Positions 8,940 through 18,262 of a stretch of 64,000 bases of DNA are shown piece after piece (the first letter of the stretch is position 1; each line of letters starts with the position of its first letter). A program made the position numbers and the translations under genes. The stretch comes from Pseudomonas sp. GD04019. GTDB lineage: Bacteria; Pseudomonadota; Gammaproteobacteria; Pseudomonadales; Pseudomonadaceae. The stretch covers positions 1 to 64,000 of the forward strand of contig NZ_JAOEEA010000006.1 in the NCBI RefSeq assembly GCF_029837695.1, in the 5' to 3' direction. The notes under the pieces are model-generated. The model saw only the letters and a program-made list of their open reading frames with translations. It was not told where the DNA came from and did no database searches.

Positions 8940-11900
8940 TGTCCCTGGGCCGCCTGGGCGGCCTTGATCACGCTATACAGTTCCGCCTGCAGCTGGCGCA
9001 GGTTGATATCGCCCGTCGCATAGGCCTGCAGTGCAGGCTGGGCTTCCAACCCTGCCAGGGCGAAGCCGAGCAGATCCAGGCTGTGCAGTTCCAGCTTGCC
9101 CACACTGCGAATGCGGAAGTTGTCGATCACCCCGACGCCGACCGGCACGACGCGGCCGGCTTCCGGATCGAGACCGACGATCACGACGTGGCCACCGTTC
9201 TCCGGCAGATATTCATGGCTGTCGCCCAGCGGCAGCGCGGCCAGATCCAGGCTCACCTCACCCTCCACACGGACCCCGCCCGGCTGTAGCGAGTACATCC
9301 AGTAGGGCATTGCCATGGGATCTACCGGGAAGGGCAGCTCGGTGATGGTGAGCATCTGGGCATGCACATCGCCCTGTTGCTGGCCATCGGGGAACTGCAG
9401 GCGCGCCTGGGTGAGATCCAGCTTGATCTCACCCTGCAGCAGGCTGAACTGCTCGCCACCACGCAGCGGAACGTAGGGCAGCTCCGAGCTGAGCTGCGAC
9501 AACGGTACGCGGCCGATATCGTTCAAGGCGCCCTGCTGGACCGTAATCGCGCGGCTGCTGCTGCCGTAGCTCTTGTTCGCCTGGCCCGGGTTGAGTTGCA
9601 GCTGATACTGGCCTCCGGCGATGTTCCGCTCGGCACCTTCAGCGAAGCCGAAGCTGAAACCGCCATCGCGATTGGTGACGGTACTGCGCCCCAATTCCTC
9701 GATACGCACCTCGACGTTGACTGCCGGCTGGCTCAACTGGTCCATCAAGGTGCCAGTGATAAGAGTCGGCAGCGGGCGGGTGCGGTAGCGGATGCGGCCA
9801 AGCTCCTCGCCGGCGTAGGTCGCCTCGACCGTGATTTCCGCGTCGTAGGCTAGATCCTGCTCGGGGTAGAAGGCGACCACCTGGCTGCCCGGCAGCTCCG
9901 ACAGCTTGCCGCTGACCGGCTGGAAGTCGCGGTTGACGTCAACCAGCTGGTGTCCCTTGGCGTTCAGCTCGTCGGTGCCCAGGCCGTCCAGATCGACATA
10001 ACTCTTGCCGTGTGCCGTCTCGAAGACCTTGACCTCGAGCTTGCTCAGATCGACGGCTTGATTGAAGTAGAAGCCGATGAAATCGTTCGGCTCGACATCG
10101 CGCGCGCCGTTGTCCGGCGAGATGCGTTCCAACGCCAGCGGCACCTGCACCGGAGTGACTACCTTGATTGTCCGGCTGCTCTGCGCCATCACCTGCTGAG
10201 TGGCGTTCTGCAGCACGGCGAGCAGGCGATATTCGCCGCTTTGCGCCGGTATCTGCAGGTTCGCACTCTTCAGCGTGGTGTCGCCGGCAAGCTCCGCCTC
10301 GCTCAGGGTATCGCCGTTGGCCGACAGCAGCACCGCGCGGGGGACCAGCTGGCCGCTGAGGTCCTCGATGCGCGCCGCCACCTGCAGGTCGATCGGCTGC
10401 CCCAGGTTGAGCAGCTCGGTGCCCTCGGTCGGCAGCACCCAGTTGATCGCGGCCTGCCCCGACAGCTCTAGACTGTACTCGCGACGCAGCTGGTTCCCGG
10501 CCTGGTCGCGTGCGTCCAGCGTCAGGGTGACCGGCTGCCCCAGAGACAGTGCCACCCTGGTAGAGAAGCGGAACTCTCCCGCCTGGGCACCCGGCTGCAG
10601 GGCCACGTCGTTACCATTGATCTGGAAGCTGGCCGGATTGCTTTCCCGCAGCGTGCCGCTGACCGGGAAGGGTTGCTCGCTGACGCGGTTCTCCGCCGGC
10701 AGGTCCACCAGTTGCTGGTCGAGGATGATCTGCGGCAGCTGCTTGTCCAGCTGCCAGCTGAGGCTCTGGCGCTTCTCCTGGCCGGTACGATCCCGCGCCA
10801 GCAGTTCGACGCTGAACGAGGATTGCCCGGCGGGCACATTCAGCACCTCGCGCAGGTCCATCAGCTGCTGACCTACCTCGCGCAGAACCAGGCTGCGCCC
10901 GTTCAGGCTGACCCGATCGAGCCCCGCCTCGGCGTATACCTGACCAGTCAGCACGAAGCCTTCGCCCGGCAGCAGGCTGCCATTCACCGGCGACAGGTTG
11001 TCGAAGCGCGGCGGCTGGAAGCTGGCTTGCGGCGGCTGGTAGGTGACCAGGATGGTCCGCTGCACGCTGCGCTGATCGATCTTGGCCTGGATCGCCAGGG
11101 TGTTGTTACCGGGCTGTAGCGTGATGGCCGGGGACTGGAAGCCGAACTCTGTCACCTGGGAGGTAGGCGTGAGTGTCGCGACCTGGCCGTTGACCTGCAC
11201 CTCCATCTTCTGCGCAGGGCTATCGCTGCGCAGAATGCCTCGCACCACCAGGGTGGCACTGTTGAGGACGGCACCCTGATGGGGATAGTCGATGACCAGG
11301 CCGATGTCGCTGGCGGGAATCACTCGTTCCACGGTACGGATCAGCCGCGCGCTGTTGCCCGCCTTGTCGAAGGCCGTCAGGGTGAGTAGGTTGCTACCTT
11401 CCAGCAACGGAACGCTGGCGGTCCACTTGCCATTCTGCAGGGTCACGGCGAAGCGCGCGTTCGAATAGCGGTCCGAGGTGAATTCGAGCCGATCCACTCC
11501 CGATCGGGCGTCGCTGACACTACCGGTCAGGCTTACGCTGTCCTCGTTGACGCTGATGACTTCGGGTCCGTCGATGCCGACCTCCGGCGCCTGGCGGTCC
11601 GGGAAGTCCGTCGCATCGTTCGGGTTGGTGCCGGCAGCCTCTTCGTCCTGGTTGCTGACGCCATCACCGTCGCGGTCCGGGTCGGCGTTGTCGCCGATGC
11701 GGTCACCGTCCAGGTCCTTGCTCTCGGTCTTGTCGTCCGGGAAGGCGTCCTGGTCGTTGGCTACGCCATCGCCATCGCGGTCGCTATCCAGGCTGTCCGG
11801 GATACCGTCCTTGTCCTGGTCCGCCGGCACGCTGGAGGCGTTGTTCGGATCGGTACCGGCCTGGGTCTCGTAGTCGTTTGAGATGCCGTCGCCGTCACGG

Positions 11901-14900
11901 TCCGGGTCGGCGTTGTCGCCGATACGGTCACCGTCCAGGTCCTTGCTCTCAGTCTTGTCGTCCGGGAAGGCGTCCTGCTCGTTGGCCACGCCATCACCAT
12001 CGCGGTCGCTGTCCAGGCTGTCCGGGATGCCGTCCTTGTCCTGGTCCGGCGGCACGCTGGAGGCGTTGTTCGGATCGGTACCGGCCTGGGTCTCGTAGTC
12101 GTTGGCGATGCCATCGCCGTCACGGTCCGGGTCGGCGTTGTCGCCAATACGGTCACCGTCCAGGTCCTTGCTCTCGGTCTTGTCGTCCGGGAAGACGTCT
12201 TGTTCGTTGGCTACGCCATCGCCATCACGGTCGCTGTCCAGGCTGTCCGGGATACCGTCCTTGTCCTGGTCCGGCGGCACGCTGGAGGCGTTGTTCGGAT
12301 CGGTACCTGCCTGGGTCTCGTAGTCGTTGGAGATGCCGTCGCCGTCACGGTCCGGGTCGGCGTTGTCGCCGATACGGTCACCGTCCAGGTCCTTGCTCTC
12401 GGTCTTGTCGTCCGGGAAAGCGTCCTGCTCGTTGGCTACGCCATCGCCGTCACGATCGCTGTCCAGGCTGTCCGGGATGCCGTCCTTGTCCTGATCCGCC
12501 GGCACGCTCGCCGCGTTGTTCGGATCGGTACCGGCCTGGGTCTCGTAGTCGTTGGAGATACCATCGCCGTCGCGGTCCGGGTCGGCGTTGTCGCCGATGC
12601 GGTCACCGTCCAGGTCCTTGCTCTCGGTCTTGTCGTCCGGGAAGGCGTCCTGGTCGTTGGCTACGCCATCGCCGTCACGATCACTGTCCAGACTGTCCGG
12701 GATACCGTCCTTGTCCTGGTCGGCCGGCTTGCTGCTGGCGTCGTTAGGATTGGTACCGACCTGCTCTTCCAGAGCATTGGAGAAGCCGTCGCCATCGCGG
12801 TCCGGGTCGGCGTTGTCGCCGATACCGTCGCCATCCAGGTCACTGCTCTCCGCAGGGTTGCCCGGGAATGCATCGACCGGATTGAGCACACCGTCGCCAT
12901 CCAGATCGTTATCCAAGCTGTCCGGGATGCCGTCCTTGTCTTGGTCGGAAGGCTTACTGTTGGCGTCGTTCGGGTCGGTGCCGGCCTGAGTCTCGTAGTC
13001 GTTGGAGATGCCGTCACCATCTCGATCCGGGTCGGCGTTGTCGCCAATACGGTCGCCATCCAGGTCCTTGGACTCGGTCTTGTCGTCCGGGAAGGCGTCC
13101 TGGTCGTTGGCTACGCCATCGCCGTCGCGATCACTGTCCAGACTGTCCGGGATGCCGTCCTTGTCCTGATCCGCCGGCACGCTTACCGCATTATTCGGAT
13201 CGGTGCCGGCCTGAGTCTCGTAGTCGTTGGAGATGCCGTCGCCATCGCGGTCCGGGTCGGCGTTGTCGCCAATACGGTCGCCGTCCAAATCCTTGGATTC
13301 GTTCTTGTCGTCCGGGAATGCGTCCTGCTCGTTGGCCACGCCGTCGCCATCGCGGTCGCTGTCCAGGCTGTCCGGGATACCGTCCTTGTCCTGGTCCGGC
13401 GGTACGCTGGAGGCGTTGCTCGGATCAGTACCGGCCTGGGTCTCATAGTCGTTGGAGACGCCGTCGCCATCGCGGTCCGAGTCAGCGTTGTCGCCGATGC
13501 GGTCACCGTCCAGATCCTTGGACTCGGTCTTGTCGTCCGGGAAGGCGTCCTGGTCGTTGGCCACGCCATCGCCGTCACGATCACTGTCCAAGCTGTCCGG
13601 GATGCCGTCCTTGTCCTCATCTGCCGGCACGCTCGTCGCGTTGTTCGGATCGGTACCAGCCTGGGTCTCGTAGTCGTTGGAGATACCGTCGCCGTCTCGG
13701 TCCGGGTCGGCGTTGTCGCCAATGCCATCGCCATCCAGATCCTTGCTCTCCGCCGGATTGCTCGGGAAAGCATCCTGATCGTTGGCTACGCCGTCACCAT
13801 CCAGATCGCTGTCCAGGCTATCGGGAATACCATCCTTGTCCTGATCAGCCGGCACGCTCGCCGCATTATTCGGATCGGTGCCGGCCAGGGTCTCGTAGTC
13901 GTTGGAAATGCCGTCGCCGTCGCGATCCGGGTCGGCATTATCGCCGATACCATCGCGGTCCAGGTCGCTGAGCTCGCCAGGATTGTCGGGGAACAGATCG
14001 ATATCGTTGGGTACACCATCGCCATCGCGATCTATATCCAGCGCGTCTGGCACTCCGTCCCGATCCAAGTCGGTTGGTACCTTCGCAGGATCATTCGGGT
14101 CGGTGCCGGCCTGGATCTCGTAGTCATTGGAAATACCATCGCCGTCGCGGTCCGGGTCGGCGTTGTCGCCAATGCCGTCGCCGTCCAGGTCTTTGGATTC
14201 ATTCTTGTCGTCCGGGAAGACGTCCTGGTCGTTGGCTACGCCATCGCCGTCGCGGTCACTGTCCAGGCTATCCGGGATACCGTCCTTGTCCTGATCCGCA
14301 GGCACGCTCGCCGCATTATTCGGATCGGTGCCGGCCTCGGTCTCGTAATCGTTGGAAATACCGTCGCCATCGCGGTCCGGGTCGGCGTTGTCGCCAACGC
14401 CGTCACCATCCAAGTCTTTGGATTCATTCTTGTCGTCCGGGAAGGCATCCTGGCCGTTGGCTACGCCATCGCCATCACGATCCGGGTCAAGAATATCCGG
14501 GATGCCGTCCTTGTCCTGGTCCGCAGGCACACTATTGGGGTCATTCGGATTGGAGCCGGCCTGCTCTTCATGCTCGTTAGACACACCATCGCCATCGCGA
14601 TCGGAGTCCAGGCTATCGCCGATACCATCGCCATCCAGATCGCAGAGCATTCCGAAATCCACAGCAGCAAGCGCAGCTGGATTGAAACGAGTGCGCGCCA
14701 AGGCTTCCAGCGCAACATTGCCAGCCACTGCGCCACCAAAGAGCAGAGAACCATACTGCTGGGTCAGCTTGCCTCGGCTGTAGACGAAACCTGCCAGTGT
14801 CGAGCTGGACGCCAGGGTGACGTTGCCTCCGGTCAACACCAATAGCCGCGATGGCTCTCCTGGCTGCTCGTAACCCGCTGCGTTGAGTCGCGCCTGCCAG

Positions 14901-16483
14901 GGCAGATCAAGGCCACCCAACAGGTGCAGCCTGACCGTTCCCTGACCGATGGGTAGCACGCGCGCCTCACTGGCCAGGGTCAGTTTCTCGATCCAATAGT
15001 CGCCTGGCGCCAACTCGAGGATGCCTCGATAGCCAACCTCCAGCTCGCGCAGGCGATAGGTGCCCGGCGTGGCGAAGCGCGCCTTGGCCATGCCACCCAC
15101 AGCAAGCCGCGCCCACTCCTTACGACTGCCATCCAGGACGACACTCCCGGCAAACCCTACATCCTGGCGATAGCCATCGGTGGTCTTGAGGAAAGTCGGC
15201 AAGGCCGGAACTGCAACTGTGGAGTAACTGGCCTGGCAGTTCTGAGCACCGCAGCTTCGGGCCGTAGACGCAAAGCTGCTTTCGACCAACAGTGCCGGTA
15301 GGTAGGCCGATGGCGCATCACGCAGCTGGGCATTCAGGCCGAAGCTGATACGACCTTCATTGCCATGGGTCTGCAGCCCTTTGCTAAAAGCGGCGACACA
15401 GAGGTTAGGCTGGGACGGCGGAGGCGTGACCTGAGGCGTGCTCTGCGCATTGCGGATATCGCTGCCAGCAAGGCGTTCGCGCTCGTCATCATGGCCATCG
15501 CCATCGGTATCGTCGTCGAACAGGTCCAGTGAGCCATCTCTGTCGAGGTCGGTGCTTTCGCGGCACTGACGATTCCAGTCCAGCGTGCCAATCGCCGCCT
15601 CGCGGGTCACCACGCGTGCAGCGCTGGCCAAGTCGACGCTGCGGGCGTTGAGGGCACCGCTCAGGAGGGCTGAGAAGGCTGCGCGATAATCACCGTCGAC
15701 ATAGGCCAGTGCATTGATCGTGCTCGACGACTCCTGGGTCAGATTGCCTCGCACAAAGAGCTGCAGAGCTTCCGCTTGCCCCGATCCGTCATCGACCCCA
15801 TTGATACGCGCCTGGAAAGGCACGTTGAGGGAATTGCCCACCATCAGGCGAGCGTTACCGCCGGCCACACGAATCTGGCTATTAGCTGCCATGTCCAGCT
15901 GGCCGATCCAATAACGCCCAGGCGCCAAGGTAACCTTGGCGCCATAGGCAAGGCTCAGACGCTCGATGTAATAGGCGTGGTGTTGATCGTTGAAGCCAAG
16001 AGAGGCACCAGCACCCAGCTCGATGGCACGATAGCGACTCACTTCGCTGCCACCGGCCTCGGCTACCTCGAGGTAGCCGATCCGCAGATCATGCTGGCTG
16101 GTTGTAGAAGGGAAAACAAGGGTGCCCAAATCACCGGCTGCAAGGCCGCTGGCCTGGCAATTGGCGCTACCGCAGCTGGGCGAGCCCCTGGCATTCTGGA
16201 CGCGAACGGTATCTATCTGAGGGATTGGGTTGCCGACCAGTTGGCCACCCCATTGGAAGACGACCCCGCCGGAGCCATGCGTCTGAAGGCCACCGGAGAA
16301 CACAGCACGACAGGTTTCTGTCGCATGCACGCCCCCGCTGGCTGCGCCCAGCAACCAGACGAGCCCCGCCCACAACAGGCGCTGCTTGGCCCTCCCCTTC
16401 AGCATCCCCATAGCCCTTTCCATCCGCTTGATACAGCTGCCCTGCCGCTGTCCTTCTAGCCAGCAATCCGCCTGGCCGTTCAT
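8936..16483 (-). CDS. Large exported protein with duplicated N-terminal domain, long TSP3 calcium-repeat tract and Ig-like domains
   Basis: Product of up to 2,515 residues. The Sec signal peptide has its core at LLWAGLVWLLGAASG with cleavage after VHA near residue 54. The best start may be the internal ATG at 16411, preceded by GGAAAGG, which gives about 2,491 residues. Two related domains of about 250 residues follow (about 57-307 and 360-613), each opening with a GLQTHG motif and containing LAPGxYWI; they may be beta-solenoids. Residues about 613-1628 are TSP3-type DxDxDGxxD calcium-binding repeats. Ig-like domains run from about 1640 to 2230, including an SbsA/Big_5-like one (LERISPDNGARDVEPND), followed by a carboxypeptidase-regulatory-like domain (TLITGTLMDQLSQPAVNVEV) and a unique C-terminus without an anchor signal. 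It lies 10 bases after the lipoprotein gene and overlaps the next gene by four bases. It is probably a secreted partner of the 2,108-residue protein, perhaps a stalk or adhesin; this is inferred from position. Confidence 0.8.
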   Translation of the reverse strand: MNGQADCWLEGQRQGSCIKRMERAMGMLKGRAKQRLLWAGLVWLLGAASGGVHATETCRAVFSGGLQTHGSGGVVFQWGGQLVGNPIPQIDTVRVQNARGSPSCGSANCQASGLAAGDLGTLVFPSTTSQHDLRIGYLEVAEAGGSEVSRYRAIELGAGASLGFNDQHHAYYIERLSLAYGAKVTLAPGRYWIGQLDMAANSQIRVAGGNARLMVGNSLNVPFQARINGVDDGSGQAEALQLFVRGNLTQESSSTINALAYVDGDYRAAFSALLSGALNARSVDLASAARVVTREAAIGTLDWNRQCRESTDLDRDGSLDLFDDDTDGDGHDDERERLAGSDIRNAQSTPQVTPPPSQPNLCVAAFSKGLQTHGNEGRISFGLNAQLRDAPSAYLPALLVESSFASTARSCGAQNCQASYSTVAVPALPTFLKTTDGYRQDVGFAGSVVLDGSRKEWARLAVGGMAKARFATPGTYRLRELEVGYRGILELAPGDYWIEKLTLASEARVLPIGQGTVRLHLLGGLDLPWQARLNAAGYEQPGEPSRLLVLTGGNVTLASSSTLAGFVYSRGKLTQQYGSLLFGGAVAGNVALEALARTRFNPAALAAVDFGMLCDLDGDGIGDSLDSDRDGDGVSNEHEEQAGSNPNDPNSVPADQDKDGIPDILDPDRDGDGVANGQDAFPDDKNESKDLDGDGVGDNADPDRDGDGISNDYETEAGTDPNNAASVPADQDKDGIPDSLDSDRDGDGVANDQDVFPDDKNESKDLDGDGIGDNADPDRDGDGISNDYEIQAGTDPNDPAKVPTDLDRDGVPDALDIDRDGDGVPNDIDLFPDNPGELSDLDRDGIGDNADPDRDGDGISNDYETLAGTDPNNAASVPADQDKDGIPDSLDSDLDGDGVANDQDAFPSNPAESKDLDGDGIGDNADPDRDGDGISNDYETQAGTDPNNATSVPADEDKDGIPDSLDSDRDGDGVANDQDAFPDDKTESKDLDGDRIGDNADSDRDGDGVSNDYETQAGTDPSNASSVPPDQDKDGIPDSLDSDRDGDGVANEQDAFPDDKNESKDLDGDRIGDNADPDRDGDGISNDYETQAGTDPNNAVSVPADQDKDGIPDSLDSDRDGDGVANDQDAFPDDKTESKDLDGDRIGDNADPDRDGDGISNDYETQAGTDPNDANSKPSDQDKDGIPDSLDNDLDGDGVLNPVDAFPGNPAESSDLDGDGIGDNADPDRDGDGFSNALEEQVGTNPNDASSKPADQDKDGIPDSLDSDRDGDGVANDQDAFPDDKTESKDLDGDRIGDNADPDRDGDGISNDYETQAGTDPNNAASVPADQDKDGIPDSLDSDRDGDGVANEQDAFPDDKTESKDLDGDRIGDNADPDRDGDGISNDYETQAGTDPNNASSVPPDQDKDGIPDSLDSDRDGDGVANEQDVFPDDKTESKDLDGDRIGDNADPDRDGDGIANDYETQAGTDPNNASSVPPDQDKDGIPDSLDSDRDGDGVANEQDAFPDDKTESKDLDGDRIGDNADPDRDGDGISNDYETQAGTDPNNASSVPADQDKDGIPDSLDSDRDGDGVANDQDAFPDDKTESKDLDGDRIGDNADPDRDGDGVSNQDEEAAGTNPNDATDFPDRQAPEVGIDGPEVISVNEDSVSLTGSVSDARSGVDRLEFTSDRYSNARFAVTLQNGKWTASVPLLEGSNLLTLTAFDKAGNSARLIRTVERVIPASDIGLVIDYPHQGAVLNSATLVVRGILRSDSPAQKMEVQVNGQVATLTPTSQVTEFGFQSPAITLQPGNNTLAIQAKIDQRSVQRTILVTYQPPQASFQPPRFDNLSPVNGSLLPGEGFVLTGQVYAEAGLDRVSLNGRSLVLREVGQQLMDLREVLNVPAGQSSFSVELLARDRTGQEKRQSLSWQLDKQLPQIILDQQLVDLPAENRVSEQPFPVSGTLRESNPASFQINGNDVALQPGAQAGEFRFSTRVALSLGQPVTLTLDARDQAGNQLRREYSLELSGQAAINWVLPTEGTELLNLGQPIDLQVAARIEDLSGQLVPRAVLLSANGDTLSEAELAGDTTLKSANLQIPAQSGEYRLLAVLQNATQQVMAQSSRTIKVVTPVQVPLALERISPDNGARDVEPNDFIGFYFNQAVDLSKLEVKVFETAHGKSYVDLDGLGTDELNAKGHQLVDVNRDFQPVSGKLSELPGSQVVAFYPEQDLAYDAEITVEATYAGEELGRIRYRTRPLPTLITGTLMDQLSQPAVNVEVRIEELGRSTVTNRDGGFSFGFAEGAERNIAGGQYQLQLNPGQANKSYGSSSRAITVQQGALNDIGRVPLSQLSSELPYVPLRGGEQFSLLQGEIKLDLTQARLQFPDGQQQGDVHAQMLTITELPFPVDPMAMPYWMYSLQPGGVRVEGEVSLDLAALPLGDSHEYLPENGGHVVIVGLDPEAGRVVPVGVGVIDNFRIRSVGKLELHSLDLLGFALAGLEAQPALQAYATGDINLRQLQAELYSVIKAAQAAQGQ
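11600..14645 (-). repeat. Tandem 225-bp DNA repeats encoding 75-residue TSP3 units
   Basis: About 13-14 tandem units of 225 bp encode the 75-residue pattern DQDKDGIPDSLDSDRDGDGV ... AFPDDKTESKDLDGD ... DPDRDGDGISNDYETQAGTDP. Many units, such as those starting near 11883, 12102, 12327, 13227 and 13452, are almost identical in DNA, while units at both ends of the tract (near 12750-12950 and 13750-14100) have diverged. Each unit supplies several Ca2+-coordinating Asp loops. The near-identity suggests recent unequal recombination or gene conversion, so the copy number probably varies among strains and the tract is prone to assembly collapse. Confidence 0.9.
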
Positions 16484-16493
16484 GGTTGCTCGT

Positions 16494-17366
16494 CTAGCGC
16501 GAGCTGTACTGCACCTTAACTTGCTGTATGGCTTGAGAGCTCAGCTCCTTCACCGCCTTCTTCAAGGCTTGTGGCGCCAGCTTTTCGCGAATGGCACCAC
16601 TGACTTCAGCCAGAGACTTGGCCGGCAGCTTCTGTTCGCCGATCACGCGCACCAGCAACAGCTGGCCATTGGTGTACAGAGGAGCAATAGCCCCGACGGC
16701 CGTAGGCTCCACCAGACTACGCAGCGGCTGATCCAGCATGTCCGGCCGCAACTTGCTCTGGCGGTACTCCAGGGGGCGCCCTGCGCTCCGCCAAGCGGCC
16801 ACTAGTGCTTGCCAGTCCTTGCCGTGGGTTTCCGAACCACTGAGCAGCGTGATCAGCTCTGAGCGCTGGCGCTCGTCCAGCTCCGTGGTGCTGGCGATGA
16901 TCTCGAAACTCTTCTCTACACCACCACCGAACTCCTCGGGGTGACGGTTGTAGTAGTCCGCAACCATTTCCGTGCTCACTGGCTCGGGGGTCGCGTGCTC
17001 TTGCAGGTAGTGACGGACCAGCAACTCCTCGCGATAAGCCTGAGCCTTCAAGTCCAATTGTTGCTTCTCGGAAGCATCCAGCTCGCGCTCGGCGAGCAGT
17101 GCCATGGCGCGGCTGCTTACCAGGCTATCGAGAATCTTGCGCTCGACTTCCTCGTTGGCAAACAGGGGGGCCGAGTCGCCCAGGGTGCGCTCGATGGTCA
17201 GCTCAAGCTGGGCCCGGGAGATTGGCGAGCCATCGACGGTGACCAGCGTCGCCGATGGCTCGACCGGTACCTCCTGCAACGCCTGCTGCGAGGACTCCTC
17301 GCAGCCGGCGAGCCCAAACCCGACCAGCAGGCAGCCGAGAGCCCAGTTAACCTTTTGCACTTTCAT
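16494..17366 (-). CDS. Parvulin-like lipoprotein, probably catalytically inactive foldase/chaperone
   Basis: A 290-residue lipoprotein with lipobox GLAGC (Cys22), predicted to be anchored in the periplasm. It is a paralogue of the gene upstream with the same layout: a SurA-N-like segment beginning VTVDGSPISRAQL (about 42-55), a helical region, a linker PVSTEMVADYYNRHPEEF (about 129-146) and then the parvulin position. There the rotamase motifs are gone: the strand that should read HILL is FEIIAST, no GGDLGW is present, and the FGFH histidine motif is replaced by TNGQLLLVRV. It therefore probably binds clients without isomerase activity. It overlaps the upstream parvulin gene by 20 bases and lies 10 bases before the 2,515-residue protein gene. 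EpsD-type PPIase lipoproteins of exosortase systems look similar, but no exosortase genes are here. Confidence 0.8.
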   Translation of the reverse strand: MKVQKVNWALGCLLVGFGLAGCEESSQQALQEVPVEPSATLVTVDGSPISRAQLELTIERTLGDSAPLFANEEVERKILDSLVSSRAMALLAERELDASEKQQLDLKAQAYREELLVRHYLQEHATPEPVSTEMVADYYNRHPEEFGGGVEKSFEIIASTTELDERQRSELITLLSGSETHGKDWQALVAAWRSAGRPLEYRQSKLRPDMLDQPLRSLVEPTAVGAIAPLYTNGQLLLVRVIGEQKLPAKSLAEVSGAIREKLAPQALKKAVKELSSQAIQQVKVQYSSR

Positions 17367-18216
17367 CCCCAGCCTGGACTTCAGTTTTTTCCGGCTGGGT
17401 CTTCTTCTCGATCTTCGCGGCTTGCTTCAGACGATCCAGCTCAGCTTGCTTGGCCTCCTGGCGCAGGCGATAACGAATATCGCCGCTGACAGCCTCAAAC
17501 GGCTGCTTGATCACCTGCGGCCCCTCTATCACCTTGATGACATGGAAGCCAAAAGGAGTCACCAGCGGCTCTGACAGTTCACCGGCCTTCATGGCGAAGA
17601 CTTTGCTGCTGAAGGTCGGGTCGATAGCCCCTTCCTGCAGCCAACCCAAATCACCACCCTGCTGGGCCGAAAGCAGATCCTCGGAGAACTCCTTGGCCAG
17701 AGCAGTGAAGTCTTCCTGGGCGTTTGCCCTGGAGTAAACCTCCTGAGCCTTGGTCAGTAGCGCCTGCCGCTCGGCATCGCTCATGGCCGGGTTGGTACGC
17801 AGCAGGATATGTGCGACATGTACCTTCTTGGCCTGGAACTGGTCGGGATTGGTCGCATAGAAGTTGCGCACCGCTTCGTCGGTAACCCGCTCGCGCAAAT
17901 ATTCCTCGAAGTAACGGCTGATCAGCATCTGTTTACGGAACTCGGAAACCTCGGCCTCCACCTGATCGACAGGGAGCAATCCCTGTTCCTCAATCTGACC
18001 GGCCAGCCCCTCGCGCTCCAGGTAATCGTCAAGCTCGCGATTGACCCATTCGGCATTCTGCGCCGGTACACGCTTGAGCTTCAGATAAGCATCGAAACGT
18101 TCTTGGGTGACAGTTTTTCCATTGACCTCAGCGATGCTATTACCGCCCGAATCGCACCCCGCCAGGGCAAGGGTCAGAAGGGAGATCGTCAGGGCCAGAC
18201 GCGGGAACTGCTTCAT
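17347..18216 (-). CDS. Parvulin-type peptidyl-prolyl cis-trans isomerase lipoprotein (PpiC/PrsA-like)
   Basis: A 289-residue lipoprotein with lipobox LALAGC (Cys21). After a SurA-N-like segment (AEVNGKTVTQERFDAYLKLK, about 29-48) comes a complete rotamase domain at about 131-232: VHVAHILLR with His136, FTALAKEFSED, QQGGDLGWL at 185-193, and FGFHVIKV with His225. The C-terminus is a charged helix and a disordered tail. The start ATG at 18216 has a good Shine-Dalgarno signal (GGTGA four bases upstream). It is the first gene after the giant gene, 91 bases from its stop, and overlaps the second parvulin-like gene by 20 bases. In periplasmic export such lipoproteins help fold secreted clients. Here the clients are most likely the very large exported proteins encoded on either side. 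A candidate CRP/Vfr-dependent promoter lies in front. Confidence 0.9.
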   Translation of the reverse strand: MKQFPRLALTISLLTLALAGCDSGGNSIAEVNGKTVTQERFDAYLKLKRVPAQNAEWVNRELDDYLEREGLAGQIEEQGLLPVDQVEAEVSEFRKQMLISRYFEEYLRERVTDEAVRNFYATNPDQFQAKKVHVAHILLRTNPAMSDAERQALLTKAQEVYSRANAQEDFTALAKEFSEDLLSAQQGGDLGWLQEGAIDPTFSSKVFAMKAGELSEPLVTPFGFHVIKVIEGPQVIKQPFEAVSGDIRYRLRQEAKQAELDRLKQAAKIEKKTQPEKTEVQAGDESAKG

Positions 18217-18262
18217 TGAATCACCATGTTTATAAGGTCAAATTCCTTTTATCGCGGCGAGC

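Noticed and set aside
11600..14645. Regular repeats that might be taken for CRISPR
   Set aside because: Units are 225 bp, contiguous, in frame and encode calcium loops; there are no short repeats with unique spacers.
12200..14845. 881-codon plus-strand frame with regular Val/Arg-rich repeats
   Set aside because: It is the reverse frame of the TSP3 tract; the repeats mirror Asp codons (GAC/GTC) and have no independent start signal.
8936..16483. Contractile, RHS or two-partner-secretion toxin
   Set aside because: No YD repeats, TPS domain or TpsB partner is present in the window.
16494..18216. EpsD foldase of an exosortase/exopolysaccharide cluster
   Set aside because: The lipoproteins resemble that family, but no exosortase, Wzy/Wzx or glycosyltransferase gene is in the window and no PEP-CTERM signal ends the large proteins.
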